Below are positions 36,531 through 45,110 of a stretch of DNA of 64,000 bases, piece by piece (within the stretch, counting starts at the first letter, position 1; each line of letters opens with the position of its first letter). The DNA is from an uncultured Gammaproteobacteria bacterium (GTDB lineage: Bacteria; Pseudomonadota; Gammaproteobacteria; HK1). The notes below the pieces were generated by a model that saw only the letters and a program-made list of their open reading frames with translations, ran no database searches and was not told the origin of the DNA. The translations under genes and the position numbers were made by a program. The stretch is from positions 62,001 to 126,000 of the forward strand of contig CAMYJH010000005.1 in the NCBI GenBank assembly GCA_947258715.1, written 5' to 3'.

Positions 36531-36799
36531 ACGATCATCGGCACTGGCTTTACCGTCCGGAAAACATACGTAGGCTGTGGCGATGGGGCTTTGGCATTCT
36601 CGCCGCCAGCGTGCTGGCGCAGCTTGTGTTCGAGGTGTACGGCCACTTCGGTTTCGACGACTGGTTCGGCTTCAACGCCGTCTACGGTTTCCTGACCTGC
36701 ACGGCGATGGTGCTGTTCGCAAAGCTGCTCGGTGTCCTCGTCAAGCGCGACGACAGCTACTACCAGGACAACAGTGAAGAAAGCGGGGGTGGACCATGA
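36527..36799 (+). CDS. Small two-helix membrane protein in Mrp-like operon
   Basis: 90-residue protein not recognised as a standard Mrp subunit. It has two hydrophobic segments (about 20-37 and 50-71) separated by the aromatic loop YGHFGFDDWFGFNAVYG, a positively charged tryptophan-rich N-terminus (YRPENIRRLWRW) and an acidic tail. Both ends overlap neighbours by 4 bp (ATGA), so it is surely translated as part of the operon. It may be an accessory or assembly subunit of the antiporter complex; this is inference from position only. Confidence 0.85.
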   Translation: MNDHRHWLYRPENIRRLWRWGFGILAASVLAQLVFEVYGHFGFDDWFGFNAVYGFLTCTAMVLFAKLLGVLVKRDDSYYQDNSEESGGGP

Positions 36800-38502
36800 G
36801 CGGGTTCGCCTTTCCGCCGGGCCTGATCTTGCTCTTTGGAGGCCTCGTTCTCCCGTTTTTCGATTCCAACGGGCGCCGGATTATCGTCCTCGGGCTGCCG
36901 CTGGTCACGCTGTGGGCGCTGTGGGGCGTGCCGGACGGCCCCTCGGTCACCGCGCGTCTGCTGGAGTACGAAATCGTGCTGGTGGAAGGCGACCGTCTGT
37001 CGCGTCTGTTCGGGACCATATTCACCCTGATGGCCGCGGCGGGCGGGCTCTTCGCCCTGAGCAGTGCCCGAACCGTCGAGCTCTGCGCTTCCATGGTCTA
37101 CGCCGGCGCCTCCATTGGGGTGATATTTGCCGGTGATTTGATAACGCTGTTCGTGTTCTGGGAGTTGATGGCGGTCGGTTCGACGCTGGTGCTGTGGTCC
37201 GCGGGAACGGTCACGGCGTATCGCGCGAGCATGCGCTATCTTTCCATCCACCTGCTCGGGGGCGTAGTGCTGATGGCGGGTATCGCCGCGTGGGTCGCGG
37301 CGACGGGTGAGATACAGTTCGGGAGCATGACCGGCGCGCTTTCGGCCGGGGGCCTGAAAGCCGCCGGCGCCTGGCTGATCCTTGCCGGTTTTCTGCTCAA
37401 CGCCGGCGCGCCGCCGCTTTCGGCGTGGCTGCCGGACGCTTATCCGGAGGCTTCACCCAGCGGCATGGTGACGCTGTCCGCTTTCACCACCAAAACCGCC
37501 GTCTACGTGCTCATCGTCGGTTTTGCGGGGACCGAGCTACTCATCTGGCTCGGTCTCTACATGGTGTTTTACGGCATCGTCTACGCGCTGCTGGAAAACG
37601 ATATGCGACGCATACTCGCCTACAGCATCGTCAACCAGGTCGGCTTCATGGTGACCGGAATTGGAATCGGTACCGTAATGTCCCTCAATGGCTCCGCCGC
37701 GCACGCGTTTACCCACATCATCTATAAGGCGCTGCTTCTGATGTCGGCGGGTGCGGTGCTCCACATGACCGGGCGGCGCAAGTGTTCCGATCTCGGTGGA
37801 TTGATTCAGACCATGCCGCTTACCGCCACCTGCGGCATCGTCGGCGCGCTGGCCATTTCCTCTTTCCCATTGACTTCCGGCTTCATCAGCAAGTCGATGA
37901 TCTCTCAGGGAGCGTTAGATCAGCACCTGACCTTCGTCTGGTTCGCGCTCGCTGCGGCGTCCGCCGGCGTTTTTCTGCACGCAGGGATAAAGTTTCCGTG
38001 GTTCGTGTTTTTCCAGAAGGACTCGGGTCTTCGCCCGGCGGAGCCGCCGATGGGGATGCGCGTGGCCATGGTCATTTTTGCCGCGCTGTGCATCATTCTG
38101 GGCGTTGCTCCCGGTATGCTTTACCAAATACTGCCGGCGCCAGTGGACTACGTGCCCTACACCGGAGAGCACGTGGTGGCTCAGCTTCAGCTGCTGCTGT
38201 TCTCAGGGTTGGCGTTTTTCGCCCTGCTGCCGCTGATGAAGCGGACCCTCACAATCAGTCTCGACTGGGACTGGTGCTACCGGCGCTTAGGTCCCGTGCT
38301 CGCGAGGGCACTGGGAAGCTTCATCCTCTCGGCCGACCGGATTTTCCGTGACGCCTTTCTGAGTCTGCTGCGAAGGGGCCTCGAGGAGGTGAGGGCGTAT
38401 TACGGGCCAGACAGCATCGCTGCTCAGACTTGGACTACCGCAGCCATGGTGTTGTGCGCCGTAATTGCCCTGGGGCTTTATCTGATCCTGCTTTATGCGT
38501 GA
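36796..38502 (+). CDS. Proton-conducting antiporter subunit (MrpD/NuoL-like), third copy
   Basis: 568 residues, the longest of the three antiporter-type subunits, with about 14 core helices plus a C-terminal extension (about 475-568) that includes an amphipathic stretch and a final helix, reminiscent of NuoL. Conserved E in LFVFWELMAVGSTLVLW, the PDAYPEASPSGMVTLSAFTTKTAVYVLI segment with its lysine, and the HIIYKALLLMSAGAVL lysine. Last gene of the overlapping operon. The complex probably exchanges Na+ or K+ for protons; the ion cannot be read from sequence. Confidence 0.92.
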   Translation: MSGFAFPPGLILLFGGLVLPFFDSNGRRIIVLGLPLVTLWALWGVPDGPSVTARLLEYEIVLVEGDRLSRLFGTIFTLMAAAGGLFALSSARTVELCASMVYAGASIGVIFAGDLITLFVFWELMAVGSTLVLWSAGTVTAYRASMRYLSIHLLGGVVLMAGIAAWVAATGEIQFGSMTGALSAGGLKAAGAWLILAGFLLNAGAPPLSAWLPDAYPEASPSGMVTLSAFTTKTAVYVLIVGFAGTELLIWLGLYMVFYGIVYALLENDMRRILAYSIVNQVGFMVTGIGIGTVMSLNGSAAHAFTHIIYKALLLMSAGAVLHMTGRRKCSDLGGLIQTMPLTATCGIVGALAISSFPLTSGFISKSMISQGALDQHLTFVWFALAAASAGVFLHAGIKFPWFVFFQKDSGLRPAEPPMGMRVAMVIFAALCIILGVAPGMLYQILPAPVDYVPYTGEHVVAQLQLLLFSGLAFFALLPLMKRTLTISLDWDWCYRRLGPVLARALGSFILSADRIFRDAFLSLLRRGLEEVRAYYGPDSIAAQTWTTAAMVLCAVIALGLYLILLYA

Positions 38503-38587
38503 GGATAGCAGGCTCGCCCCTGGCACCCTCACTCAATAATTTCACAGCTCCTGATCGTGATGGCTGAAACCCGAGGCGTCAGATGTC

Positions 38588-38621
38588 GCCTGTTACAGTG
38601 TGGATGTAAACTGTAACAGGC
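38588..38621. promoter_or_regulatory. Perfect 12-bp inverted repeat, operator-like
   Basis: Arms 38588-38599 (GCCTGTTACAGT) and 38610-38621 (ACTGTAACAGGC) are exact reverse complements around a 10-bp spacer. Each arm contains a 9-bp palindrome (CTGTTACAG at 38590-38598 and CTGTAACAG at 38611-38619), with centres 21 bp apart, two helical turns. It lies 59 bp before the TTG start of the mannose-1-phosphate guanylyltransferase gene and after the Mrp-like operon. Without a T-run it is more like a binding site than a terminator. Confidence 0.6.
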
Positions 38622-38679
38622 AAGCTGGATCTGATGCCCCGTTCAAGGCGCCGTACTACGCTAGCAACGAGAGGTTTAT

Positions 38680-40203
38680 TTGAGCGCGAGTAACAAAAAT
38701 ACTTCCGATATCTGCGCCGTCGTGCTCGCCGGGGGTTCGGGCACCCGATTGTGGCCGCTTTCACGGGGCGAGTTTCCAAAGCAGCTTTTAAAACTCTCAG
38801 GAGAGAATTCCCTGCTGCAGGACACCGTCCTGAGGCTCGATGGTTTGGGTGGCGCAAAGCGCTCTCCCTCGCTGCTGGTGGTGTGCCACGAGGAGCAGCG
38901 TTTTCTGATCCGCGACCAGCTTGAAGAAATCGACCGGGCGCCTGGACGCATCCTGCTCGAGCCCGAGAGCCGCAATACGGCGCCGGCGCTGTGCTCTGCT
39001 GCCCACATCCTGAAGCGCGATGGCGGCGACCCGATAATGATCGTGTTGCCGGCCGATCACGCGATTCTCGACGCCGAGGGTTTTCGTGCTGCGCTCGAGG
39101 CCGCGGTGGAGATCGCCAAAACGGGCTTCATTGTCACCTTGGGCGTCGTTCCCACCCGGCCGGATACCGGCTACGGCTACATTCGCCGCGATAGCAGCAC
39201 CAACGTTCGAGTCGGGAAGTCCGCGCGAGGCCATCGCATTGCCGCCTTCGTGGAGAAGCCCAATCAGCAGGCGGCGGAGTCCTACCTGGCCTCGGGTCGG
39301 TACCTTTGGAACAGCGGCGTGTTCATTCTGCGCGCATCCTTGTGGCTTGAGGCCATCGACCGTTGCCGCCCGGAAATGCTGGACGCGTGCCGAGAGGCGG
39401 TAGAGAACGGGCGTGACGACGATCAGTTTTTCCGCCTCGGACGCGAGGCCTATGCCCGTTGTCCCGCCGACTCCATCGATTACGCGGTGATGGAGCGGTT
39501 GTCGCAGTCTTATCTGCGCCCCGCGGACGACGGCCGCGAGGGAGACCCTATTCCCGCCGCGGTGGTTCCACTAAGCGCCGGCTGGTCGGACATCGGCACC
39601 TGGTCTGCGCTATTGGAGCTGCGGCGCGAAGGTGACCACGGTAACTCGGCTCAGGGCGACGTGTTGGCGCTGGATACCGAAGGCAGTCTGCTGATTTCGA
39701 GCCATCGACTGGTGACGGCCTATGGTCTCAAAGACACCGTGGTGGTGGAGACGCCGGACGCGGTGCTGGTAATGGACAAGAGCCAGACTCAGGGCGTGCG
39801 CGCCATCGTCGACGAGCTGAACCGTCGGCAGCGTGATGAAACCCGCACCCATCGCCTGGTCCACCGGCCCTGGGGCAGCTTCGAATCGCTGCAAAGCGGC
39901 GAGGGGTTCCAGGTCAAGCGCCTTACGGTTAAACCCAGGGCGAAGCTGTCGCTGCAGCTTCACCACCGCCGTGCCGAGCACTGGGTGGTGGTCAAGGGGG
40001 TGGCAAAGGTGACCCGGGGCGAGGACGTGTTCGAGCTCAATCCCAACGAATCCACCTTCATTCCGGTGGCGACCAAGCACCGCCTGGAGAATCCCGGCAG
40101 ATCGCTGTTGGAAGTCATCGAGGTGCAGGTCGGAGACTACCTGGGCGAAGACGATATCGAGCGCTTCGAGGACGACTACAAGCGCGTCGAACAACCGAAT
40201 TAA
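38680..40203 (+). CDS. Mannose-1-phosphate guanylyltransferase / mannose-6-phosphate isomerase
   Basis: 507-residue bifunctional enzyme of the AlgA/ManC type, making GDP-mannose for exopolysaccharide or LPS. N-terminal nucleotidyltransferase (VLAGGSGTRLWPLSRGEFPKQ pyrophosphorylase loop; FVEKP near residue 190) and C-terminal type II isomerase cupin (RPWGSFESLQSG, LQLHHRRAEHWVVVKG). The start is TTG 38680, with GAGAGG six bases upstream; no ATG lies near. Length is about 25 more than AlgA because of an extra loop around residues 275-290. No other sugar-nucleotide genes are adjacent. Confidence 0.93.
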   Translation: MSASNKNTSDICAVVLAGGSGTRLWPLSRGEFPKQLLKLSGENSLLQDTVLRLDGLGGAKRSPSLLVVCHEEQRFLIRDQLEEIDRAPGRILLEPESRNTAPALCSAAHILKRDGGDPIMIVLPADHAILDAEGFRAALEAAVEIAKTGFIVTLGVVPTRPDTGYGYIRRDSSTNVRVGKSARGHRIAAFVEKPNQQAAESYLASGRYLWNSGVFILRASLWLEAIDRCRPEMLDACREAVENGRDDDQFFRLGREAYARCPADSIDYAVMERLSQSYLRPADDGREGDPIPAAVVPLSAGWSDIGTWSALLELRREGDHGNSAQGDVLALDTEGSLLISSHRLVTAYGLKDTVVVETPDAVLVMDKSQTQGVRAIVDELNRRQRDETRTHRLVHRPWGSFESLQSGEGFQVKRLTVKPRAKLSLQLHHRRAEHWVVVKGVAKVTRGEDVFELNPNESTFIPVATKHRLENPGRSLLEVIEVQVGDYLGEDDIERFEDDYKRVEQPN

Positions 40204-40585
40204 AACCCGCCCCGCGCAGCGGGAAACGGTAACGGCGGGCGCGCCGCTATTCCGATCACAGTCCAAAGGGTGAGAATTGATAACGCCGCGGGCGATCTGT
40301 CATTATGACTCTCACCTCACTAGCTTTGGTTACGAACCCGTCTGACACTTTTGAGGACAGTTTTGGGTTGAGCAGCCCAGATGAATCGCGCGTCGGCGCT
40401 TGCGTGGATTACAAAAAAGCCTGCAAGTGGTTTGGCTTGTCGTCGATTCCACACTCACGGGACGAATCGGCGTGTGGCTGCCTGTGCAGCCGGTTGTCGT
40501 GATCAGAAACGGGGACCGCCCAGCCGTCTGCTTACGTTCGGCGCGCCTGTTGGCCCGGTAATCCAAGGAGCTGGTCGCCGAGGAG
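40204..40585. other. Intergenic region, possible gene remnants
   Basis: 382 bp. It opens with a GC-rich hairpin directly after the preceding stop (CCCGCC at 40206-40211 pairing with GGCGGG at 40234-40239, with an inner CCGC/GCGG stem), not followed by a T-run. The rest has short open frames on both strands, none with a recognisable family, and may be degraded coding or mobile sequence. Confidence 0.4.
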
Positions 40586-40822
40586 ATGATTGAAACAGTG
40601 GTGGATGAGAGGGGCAGGATTTTCATCTCCACTGAGCTCGGCGGCGGCGACAGCATGACAGTGGAAACCCAAAGTATTACAGACAACGGGATTCGCAACT
40701 TGTTAAGGCACTTCGGTCTTTTCGACGGGCTGGTGGTGAAGCGGGAGAATTTCCGTATGCGGGCAACACGAGTGCTGCACACGCCGGGCTGCGACTGGTT
40801 CGTTTTCGCCGAGCTCTTTTAA
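40586..40822 (+). CDS. Small hypothetical protein
   Basis: 78 residues, balanced acidic/hydrophobic composition and no membrane segment; not recognised. GAGGAG lies directly before the ATG and AAGGAG 15 bp earlier, so initiation is plausible but the spacing is unusual. A longer open frame on the opposite strand (40330-40782) is serine/arginine-rich and less protein-like. It precedes the aminotransferase gene by 32 bp on the same strand. Confidence 0.4.
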   Translation: MIETVVDERGRIFISTELGGGDSMTVETQSITDNGIRNLLRHFGLFDGLVVKRENFRMRATRVLHTPGCDWFVFAELF

Positions 40823-40854
40823 CGCCGTAAATTGTAAATAGAGGAATTGGCCCC

Positions 40855-42255
40855 ATGGACAGACAAAGACTGGAAGAAGTCGATCGAAGGACCGTGTTTC
40901 ACGCCTCGACCCATCTCAAAGATCACGCCAGCGGAGCCTCCTTCGCGCGCATCATCGACAGCGGTTCGGGCATTCGAGTCACCGATGCCAGCGGGAACGA
41001 GTTCATCGACGCCTTCGCGGGCCTCTACTGTGTCAACGTTGGCTATGGACGCCGGGAAATTACTCAGGCGATACAACGCCAGGCCGAGAAGCTTGCTTAC
41101 TACCACACCTACGTGGGGCACTCCAACGAGGCCGTCATTCGTCTGTCTGAGAAGGTGATGGCTATGGCGCCGAAGGGCATGAGCAAAATCTACTACGGCA
41201 TGTCCGGGTCCGACGCCAACGAGACCCAGATCAAGCTGGTGTGGTATTACAACAATATTCTTGGCCGGGAGAAGAAGAAAAAGATCATTTCCCGTCACCG
41301 CGGCTACCACGGCTCGGGGCTCATGACCGGCAGCCTCACCGGCCTTGAAGTGTTTCACAATGCCTTCGATCTGCCGCTGCCTCAGGTCCGCCACACCGTG
41401 GCGGCGCATCACTATCGCTACGCGGAGCCGGGGATGAGCGAAGAGGCGTTTTCCAGATTTTGCGCTGATGAGCTGGAGGCATTGATTGAGAAAGAGGGCG
41501 CCGATTCGGTCGCCGCGTTTATCGCCGAGCCGGTCATGGGTACCGGCGGCATCATCCCGCCGCCTAAAGGCTACTGGGAAGCGATTCAGGCGGTGCTGAA
41601 GCAGTACGACGTGCTGCTTATAGCCGACGAAGTGGTTACCGGATTTGGCCGAATCGGAACCTCCTTCGGCTGCGAGTTATACGCCATCAAACCCGATTTG
41701 ATCACCGTGGCCAAAGGACTCACCAGCGGTTATCTGCCGCTGTCGGGCGTCATCGTCGGGGAAAAAATCTGGCGCGTGCTCGAGCAGGGCAGCGAAAAGC
41801 TCGGACCCATCGGTCACGGCTGGACCTATTCCGGACACGCTCTGTGTGCGGCCGCAGGGATCGCCAATTTGGAGATCATCGAGCGAGAGCGTCTGGTAGA
41901 GAACGCGCGCGACACCGGCGCTTATTTTCAGCAGGCGATGCACACCGCCTTCGACGCGCATCCGCTGGTGGGAGAAGTACGCGGCGTCGGCCTGCTGGCT
42001 GCGCTGGAGTTTGTCGCTGATAAGAAGTCGAGGCAGCGCTTCGAGCCTGCGGCCAAGGTGGGCATTCGCATCTCCCAGGCCTGCATCGACAGAGGACTCA
42101 TTGCCCGTGCCATGCCCCACGGCGACATCCTCGGCTTCGCGCCGCCGCTGGTGATCAATCGGGAACAGGTGGACGAGGTGGTGGCGCGCACCCGGCGGGC
42201 GGTGGACTCGGTGGCGGAAACGCTGGAGCGGGACAAGGTCTGGCGCGCAGCCTGA
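40855..42255 (+). CDS. Class III PLP-dependent aminotransferase
   Basis: 466-residue omega-aminotransferase family protein. The PLP lysine is in LITVAKGLTSGYLPLSGVIVG; also seen are the IADEVVTGFGRIG aspartate motif, YYGMSGSDANETQIKL and SRHRGYHGSG. The long helix and sequence YKLYSE-type features fit the subgroup that includes putrescine-, taurine- and beta-alanine/pyruvate transaminases; the amino donor cannot be named. The ATG follows a weak AGAGGAA. The ornithine-cyclodeaminase-like gene follows 124 bp later on the same strand, so the two may act on the same amine or amino acid. Confidence 0.9.
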   Translation: MDRQRLEEVDRRTVFHASTHLKDHASGASFARIIDSGSGIRVTDASGNEFIDAFAGLYCVNVGYGRREITQAIQRQAEKLAYYHTYVGHSNEAVIRLSEKVMAMAPKGMSKIYYGMSGSDANETQIKLVWYYNNILGREKKKKIISRHRGYHGSGLMTGSLTGLEVFHNAFDLPLPQVRHTVAAHHYRYAEPGMSEEAFSRFCADELEALIEKEGADSVAAFIAEPVMGTGGIIPPPKGYWEAIQAVLKQYDVLLIADEVVTGFGRIGTSFGCELYAIKPDLITVAKGLTSGYLPLSGVIVGEKIWRVLEQGSEKLGPIGHGWTYSGHALCAAAGIANLEIIERERLVENARDTGAYFQQAMHTAFDAHPLVGEVRGVGLLAALEFVADKKSRQRFEPAAKVGIRISQACIDRGLIARAMPHGDILGFAPPLVINREQVDEVVARTRRAVDSVAETLERDKVWRAA

Positions 42256-42379
42256 TTGTCGTCTAAAGGCTCATAGGCGCAATCATCTGCGCCATCAGCG
42301 GCAGCAACGTCGAAATAAGCGCCTTCTATCGGGTTGTTATCGTGAAGCTATAAGTGTTTCAAATTAACTCGAGCGTTCT

Positions 42380-43369
42380 ATGCCGGTACTGATATTGACC
42401 GAAAGCGAATTGCGCCAATGCGTAGACAGTAATCGCGAAGCGCTCGCGGCGGTGGAAAATGCGTTCACCGCGCTTGCCCACGGAAAGGTGGAAATGCCGC
42501 CCATTATGCACCTGGAGGTGAGCGACCATAACGGCGACGTGGACATCAAGAGCGCTTACGTTCGGGGGCTGGAGCACTTCGCGGTAAAGCTCGGCTCGGG
42601 ATTCTTCGATAACGTCAAACGCGGCCTTCCGAGCTCCAGTGCCATGATGGTGCTGTTGAGCGCCGAGACCGGCATTTGCACCGCGGTGCTGTTAGACAAC
42701 GGCTACCTTACGGATCTGCGCACCGGGCTTGCCGGCGCGGTGGCTGCGAAGCACCTGGCGCCGGAGAGCGTTTCCACCGTGGGCGTGGTCGGGACCGGGG
42801 CTCAAGCGCGATATCAGGTCCGTAGCCTCAAACTGGTGCGCGAATTCGACCGACTGCTGGTTTTCGGGCGCAATCCCGGACGGCTTTCAGCTTATATTGA
42901 GGCGATGCGTAAGCATCTCGGTGTCGACACACAGCGTGCGCAGAGCATCCGCGAGCTGGTGACGGAAAGCGACCTGGTGGTCACGACCACGCCGTCTACA
43001 CAGGCGCTGATTCGCGCCGCCTGGCTGCATCCCGGTTTGCACATTACCGCCATGGGTTCGGACCTCGGCGGCAAACAGGAGCTCGAACCGCAGGTGCTCG
43101 TGGGTGCGGATCTGCTGGTGTGCGACCGGCAGAGTCAATGCGCCACCATGGGCGAGCTGCAGCACGCCATCGCCGCCGGCCTCATCAGCAGGGAGGCGGG
43201 TGTTGTAGAGCTGGGATTGATCACCTCCGGACAGCATCCGGGCCGAAGCAGCGCGGATCAAATCACCGTGTGCGATTTAACCGGTACGGGGGTTCAGGAT
43301 ACAGCCATCGCGGTGCTGGCCTTTACGCGCGCGCAGGCCTTGGGCTTGGGGACGAAGATTGAGATTTGA
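42380..43369 (+). CDS. Ornithine cyclodeaminase / mu-crystallin family protein
   Basis: 329 residues with an N-terminal dimerisation part and a C-terminal Rossmann domain (VGVVGTGAQARYQVRSL, near residue 140). The VLLDNGYLTDLRTGLAGAVAAKHLAPE segment is characteristic. The overall sequence resembles the EutC branch linked to ectoine or N-acyl-diaminobutyrate use as well as ornithine cyclodeaminase and alanine dehydrogenase branches, so I do not assign a substrate. Transcribed with, or soon after, the upstream aminotransferase. Confidence 0.85.
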   Translation: MPVLILTESELRQCVDSNREALAAVENAFTALAHGKVEMPPIMHLEVSDHNGDVDIKSAYVRGLEHFAVKLGSGFFDNVKRGLPSSSAMMVLLSAETGICTAVLLDNGYLTDLRTGLAGAVAAKHLAPESVSTVGVVGTGAQARYQVRSLKLVREFDRLLVFGRNPGRLSAYIEAMRKHLGVDTQRAQSIRELVTESDLVVTTTPSTQALIRAAWLHPGLHITAMGSDLGGKQELEPQVLVGADLLVCDRQSQCATMGELQHAIAAGLISREAGVVELGLITSGQHPGRSSADQITVCDLTGTGVQDTAIAVLAFTRAQALGLGTKIEI

Positions 43370-43400
43370 GATGAGCCAGGTCGTGTCCGGCAATTAGATT

Positions 43401-43512
43401 GTAGGCGCGCGCTTGCGCGCGAACTTTCCACGGCGATGGTTATTCATTCTCTGAGAATCGGGGTTTTCCGAGCCGACCGATTTAAGGAATCGCGGCCAAG
43501 GCCGCTCCTACA
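43401..43512. repeat. Pair of oppositely oriented REP-type hairpins
   Basis: The unit at 43401-43422 (GTAGG then CGCGCGC-TT-GCGCGCG) and the unit at 43490-43512 (GCGGCC-AA-GGCCGC then TCCTACA) face each other, the arrangement of bacterial interspersed mosaic elements. The second closely matches the CGCGGCCAAGGCCGCTCCTACA consensus common in Pseudomonas and Xanthomonadaceae. Lies between convergent genes. Confidence 0.75.
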
Positions 43513-43559
43513 GCGGGTTCCGTTCAGCATCACCTCAGGCGTCGCGCGTCGCCCGCCCG

Positions 43560-45110
43560 TCAGTGACTCGCGTCCGGCATCTCGCTCTTGCGCTTCTGCA
43601 TGAAGGCAACCAGCGCTTCGTCCACGGCGGGATCCATGGGCGGCGCCTCGTACTGGCTGAGCATTTGTTTCCACAGCGCGTTGGCGCGCTGGGCCGCGTC
43701 TTTGCCGCCCTCGGACTCCCACTGCTCGAAGCTGTTATTGTCGGCGACGCTCGAACGGTAAAAAGCGGACTCGAAGTTCGCTTGGGTATGAGCGCAGCCG
43801 AGAAAGTGCTGCCCCGGGCCCACTTCCCGGATTGCGTCCAGAGCCTGCCCGTTATCGCTCATGTCGATGCCGTTCATGAACACTTCCATCATGCCGGCTT
43901 GGTCGGCGTCTATGATGAATTTCTCGTAGCCCATGGAGAGCCCGCCCTCGAGCCAGCCGGCGGTATGAAGCATGAAGTTGACGCCGGCGAGCATCGCGCT
44001 CTGAAGCGTGTTGGCGGATTCATATGCGGCTTGCGCATCGGCTATCTTTGAGGCACAAAGCGCGCCGCCACTGCGAAACGGCACGCCCAGGCGGCGGGCC
44101 AGGGCGGCGGCGGTATAGAGCACCAGCGCCGGCTCCGGCGTGCCGAATGTGGGCGCGCCGGACTGCATGGAGATGGAGCTGGCGAAGGTGCCGAAGATTA
44201 CCGGCGCACCCGGTCGAACCAGCTGGGCGAAGGCCATACCGGTGAGCGCTTCGGCATAAAGCTGTGCCACGGTGCCCGCCACGGTCACCGGCGACATCGC
44301 CCCGGCGAGAATGAACGGAGAAATCACCGTCGCCTGGTTATTCGCCGCGTACACCTTCAGCGCACCCAGCATGGTGGAGTCCCAAACCATGGGTGAGTTG
44401 GCGTTGATCAGGCTGGTGATCACCGTATTCCGATCCACGAACTCCTCGCCGAAGACGATCTTGGCCATCTCGACGCTGTCCTGCGCACGTTCCGGCGCGG
44501 TGACGGAGCCCATGAAAGGCTTGTCGCTAAAGCGAATATGGTTATAAACCATGTCCAGGTGCCGCTTGTTCACTGGCAGGTCCACGGGCTCGCACAGGGT
44601 GCCGCCCGAATGGTGCAGCGACGACGACATATACGTGAGCTTGACGAAGTTGCGAAAGTCTTCGATGGTGGCGTAGCGGCGACCTTCGTCCAGATTGCGA
44701 ATGAAGGGCGGTCCGTAGGCCGGCACCAGAACCGTGTACTTTCCGCCGATGCGCACGCTGCGCTCAGCGTTGCGGGCATGCTGCACGTATTCGGCCGGAG
44801 CGCTTTGCTTAATGATCGAGCGACACATTCCCCTGGGAAACCGCACCCGCTGTCCGTCAACCTCCGCGCCGGCCTCCTTCCACATGCGCAGCGCCTCTTC
44901 ATCGTCACGAAATTCGATCCCGACCTCCTGCAGGATGGTGTCGGTGTTGTCCTCGATAATTTCGAGGCCTTCCTGGCTCAAGACGTCGTATACGGGTACC
45001 TTTCGGGTGATGTACGGTACGGCCCGGGCAGAGGTGGCCCGGGCACGCGCGGACCGGCGCGCATCACGGGCGCTTTCACGGCCTCGCCCGCGTGCTCTTC
45101 GCTCGCTCAT
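43560..45110 (-). CDS. MttB-like trimethylamine/betaine methyltransferase family protein (no pyrrolysine)
   Basis: 516-residue member of the MttB superfamily (COG5598). After an arginine-rich N-terminus (about 1-30), the family core begins at VYDVLSQEGLEIIEDNTDTILQEVGIEF; later segments include HHSGGTLCEPVDLP, GTFASSISMQSGAPTFGTPEP and the C-terminal GPGQHFLGCAHT. The frame is uninterrupted, with no in-frame TAG, so it is a non-pyrrolysine homologue; characterised members (MtgB and relatives) demethylate glycine betaine or other quaternary amines to a corrinoid protein. No corrinoid protein gene is in the window. It is divergent from the homocysteine-methyltransferase-like gene. Confidence 0.9.
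   Translation of the reverse strand: MSERRARGRGRESARDARRSARARATSARAVPYITRKVPVYDVLSQEGLEIIEDNTDTILQEVGIEFRDDEEALRMWKEAGAEVDGQRVRFPRGMCRSIIKQSAPAEYVQHARNAERSVRIGGKYTVLVPAYGPPFIRNLDEGRRYATIEDFRNFVKLTYMSSSLHHSGGTLCEPVDLPVNKRHLDMVYNHIRFSDKPFMGSVTAPERAQDSVEMAKIVFGEEFVDRNTVITSLINANSPMVWDSTMLGALKVYAANNQATVISPFILAGAMSPVTVAGTVAQLYAEALTGMAFAQLVRPGAPVIFGTFASSISMQSGAPTFGTPEPALVLYTAAALARRLGVPFRSGGALCASKIADAQAAYESANTLQSAMLAGVNFMLHTAGWLEGGLSMGYEKFIIDADQAGMMEVFMNGIDMSDNGQALDAIREVGPGQHFLGCAHTQANFESAFYRSSVADNNSFEQWESEGGKDAAQRANALWKQMLSQYEAPPMDPAVDEALVAFMQKRKSEMPDASH

Noticed and set aside
40330..40782. 150-codon minus-strand open frame
   Set aside because: Serine, threonine, arginine and proline dominate, there is no ribosome binding site, and the opposite strand has a more protein-like frame.
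43560..45110. Pyrrolysine-containing trimethylamine methyltransferase
   Set aside because: The frame is full length without an in-frame TAG, so the gene is a non-pyrrolysine homologue.
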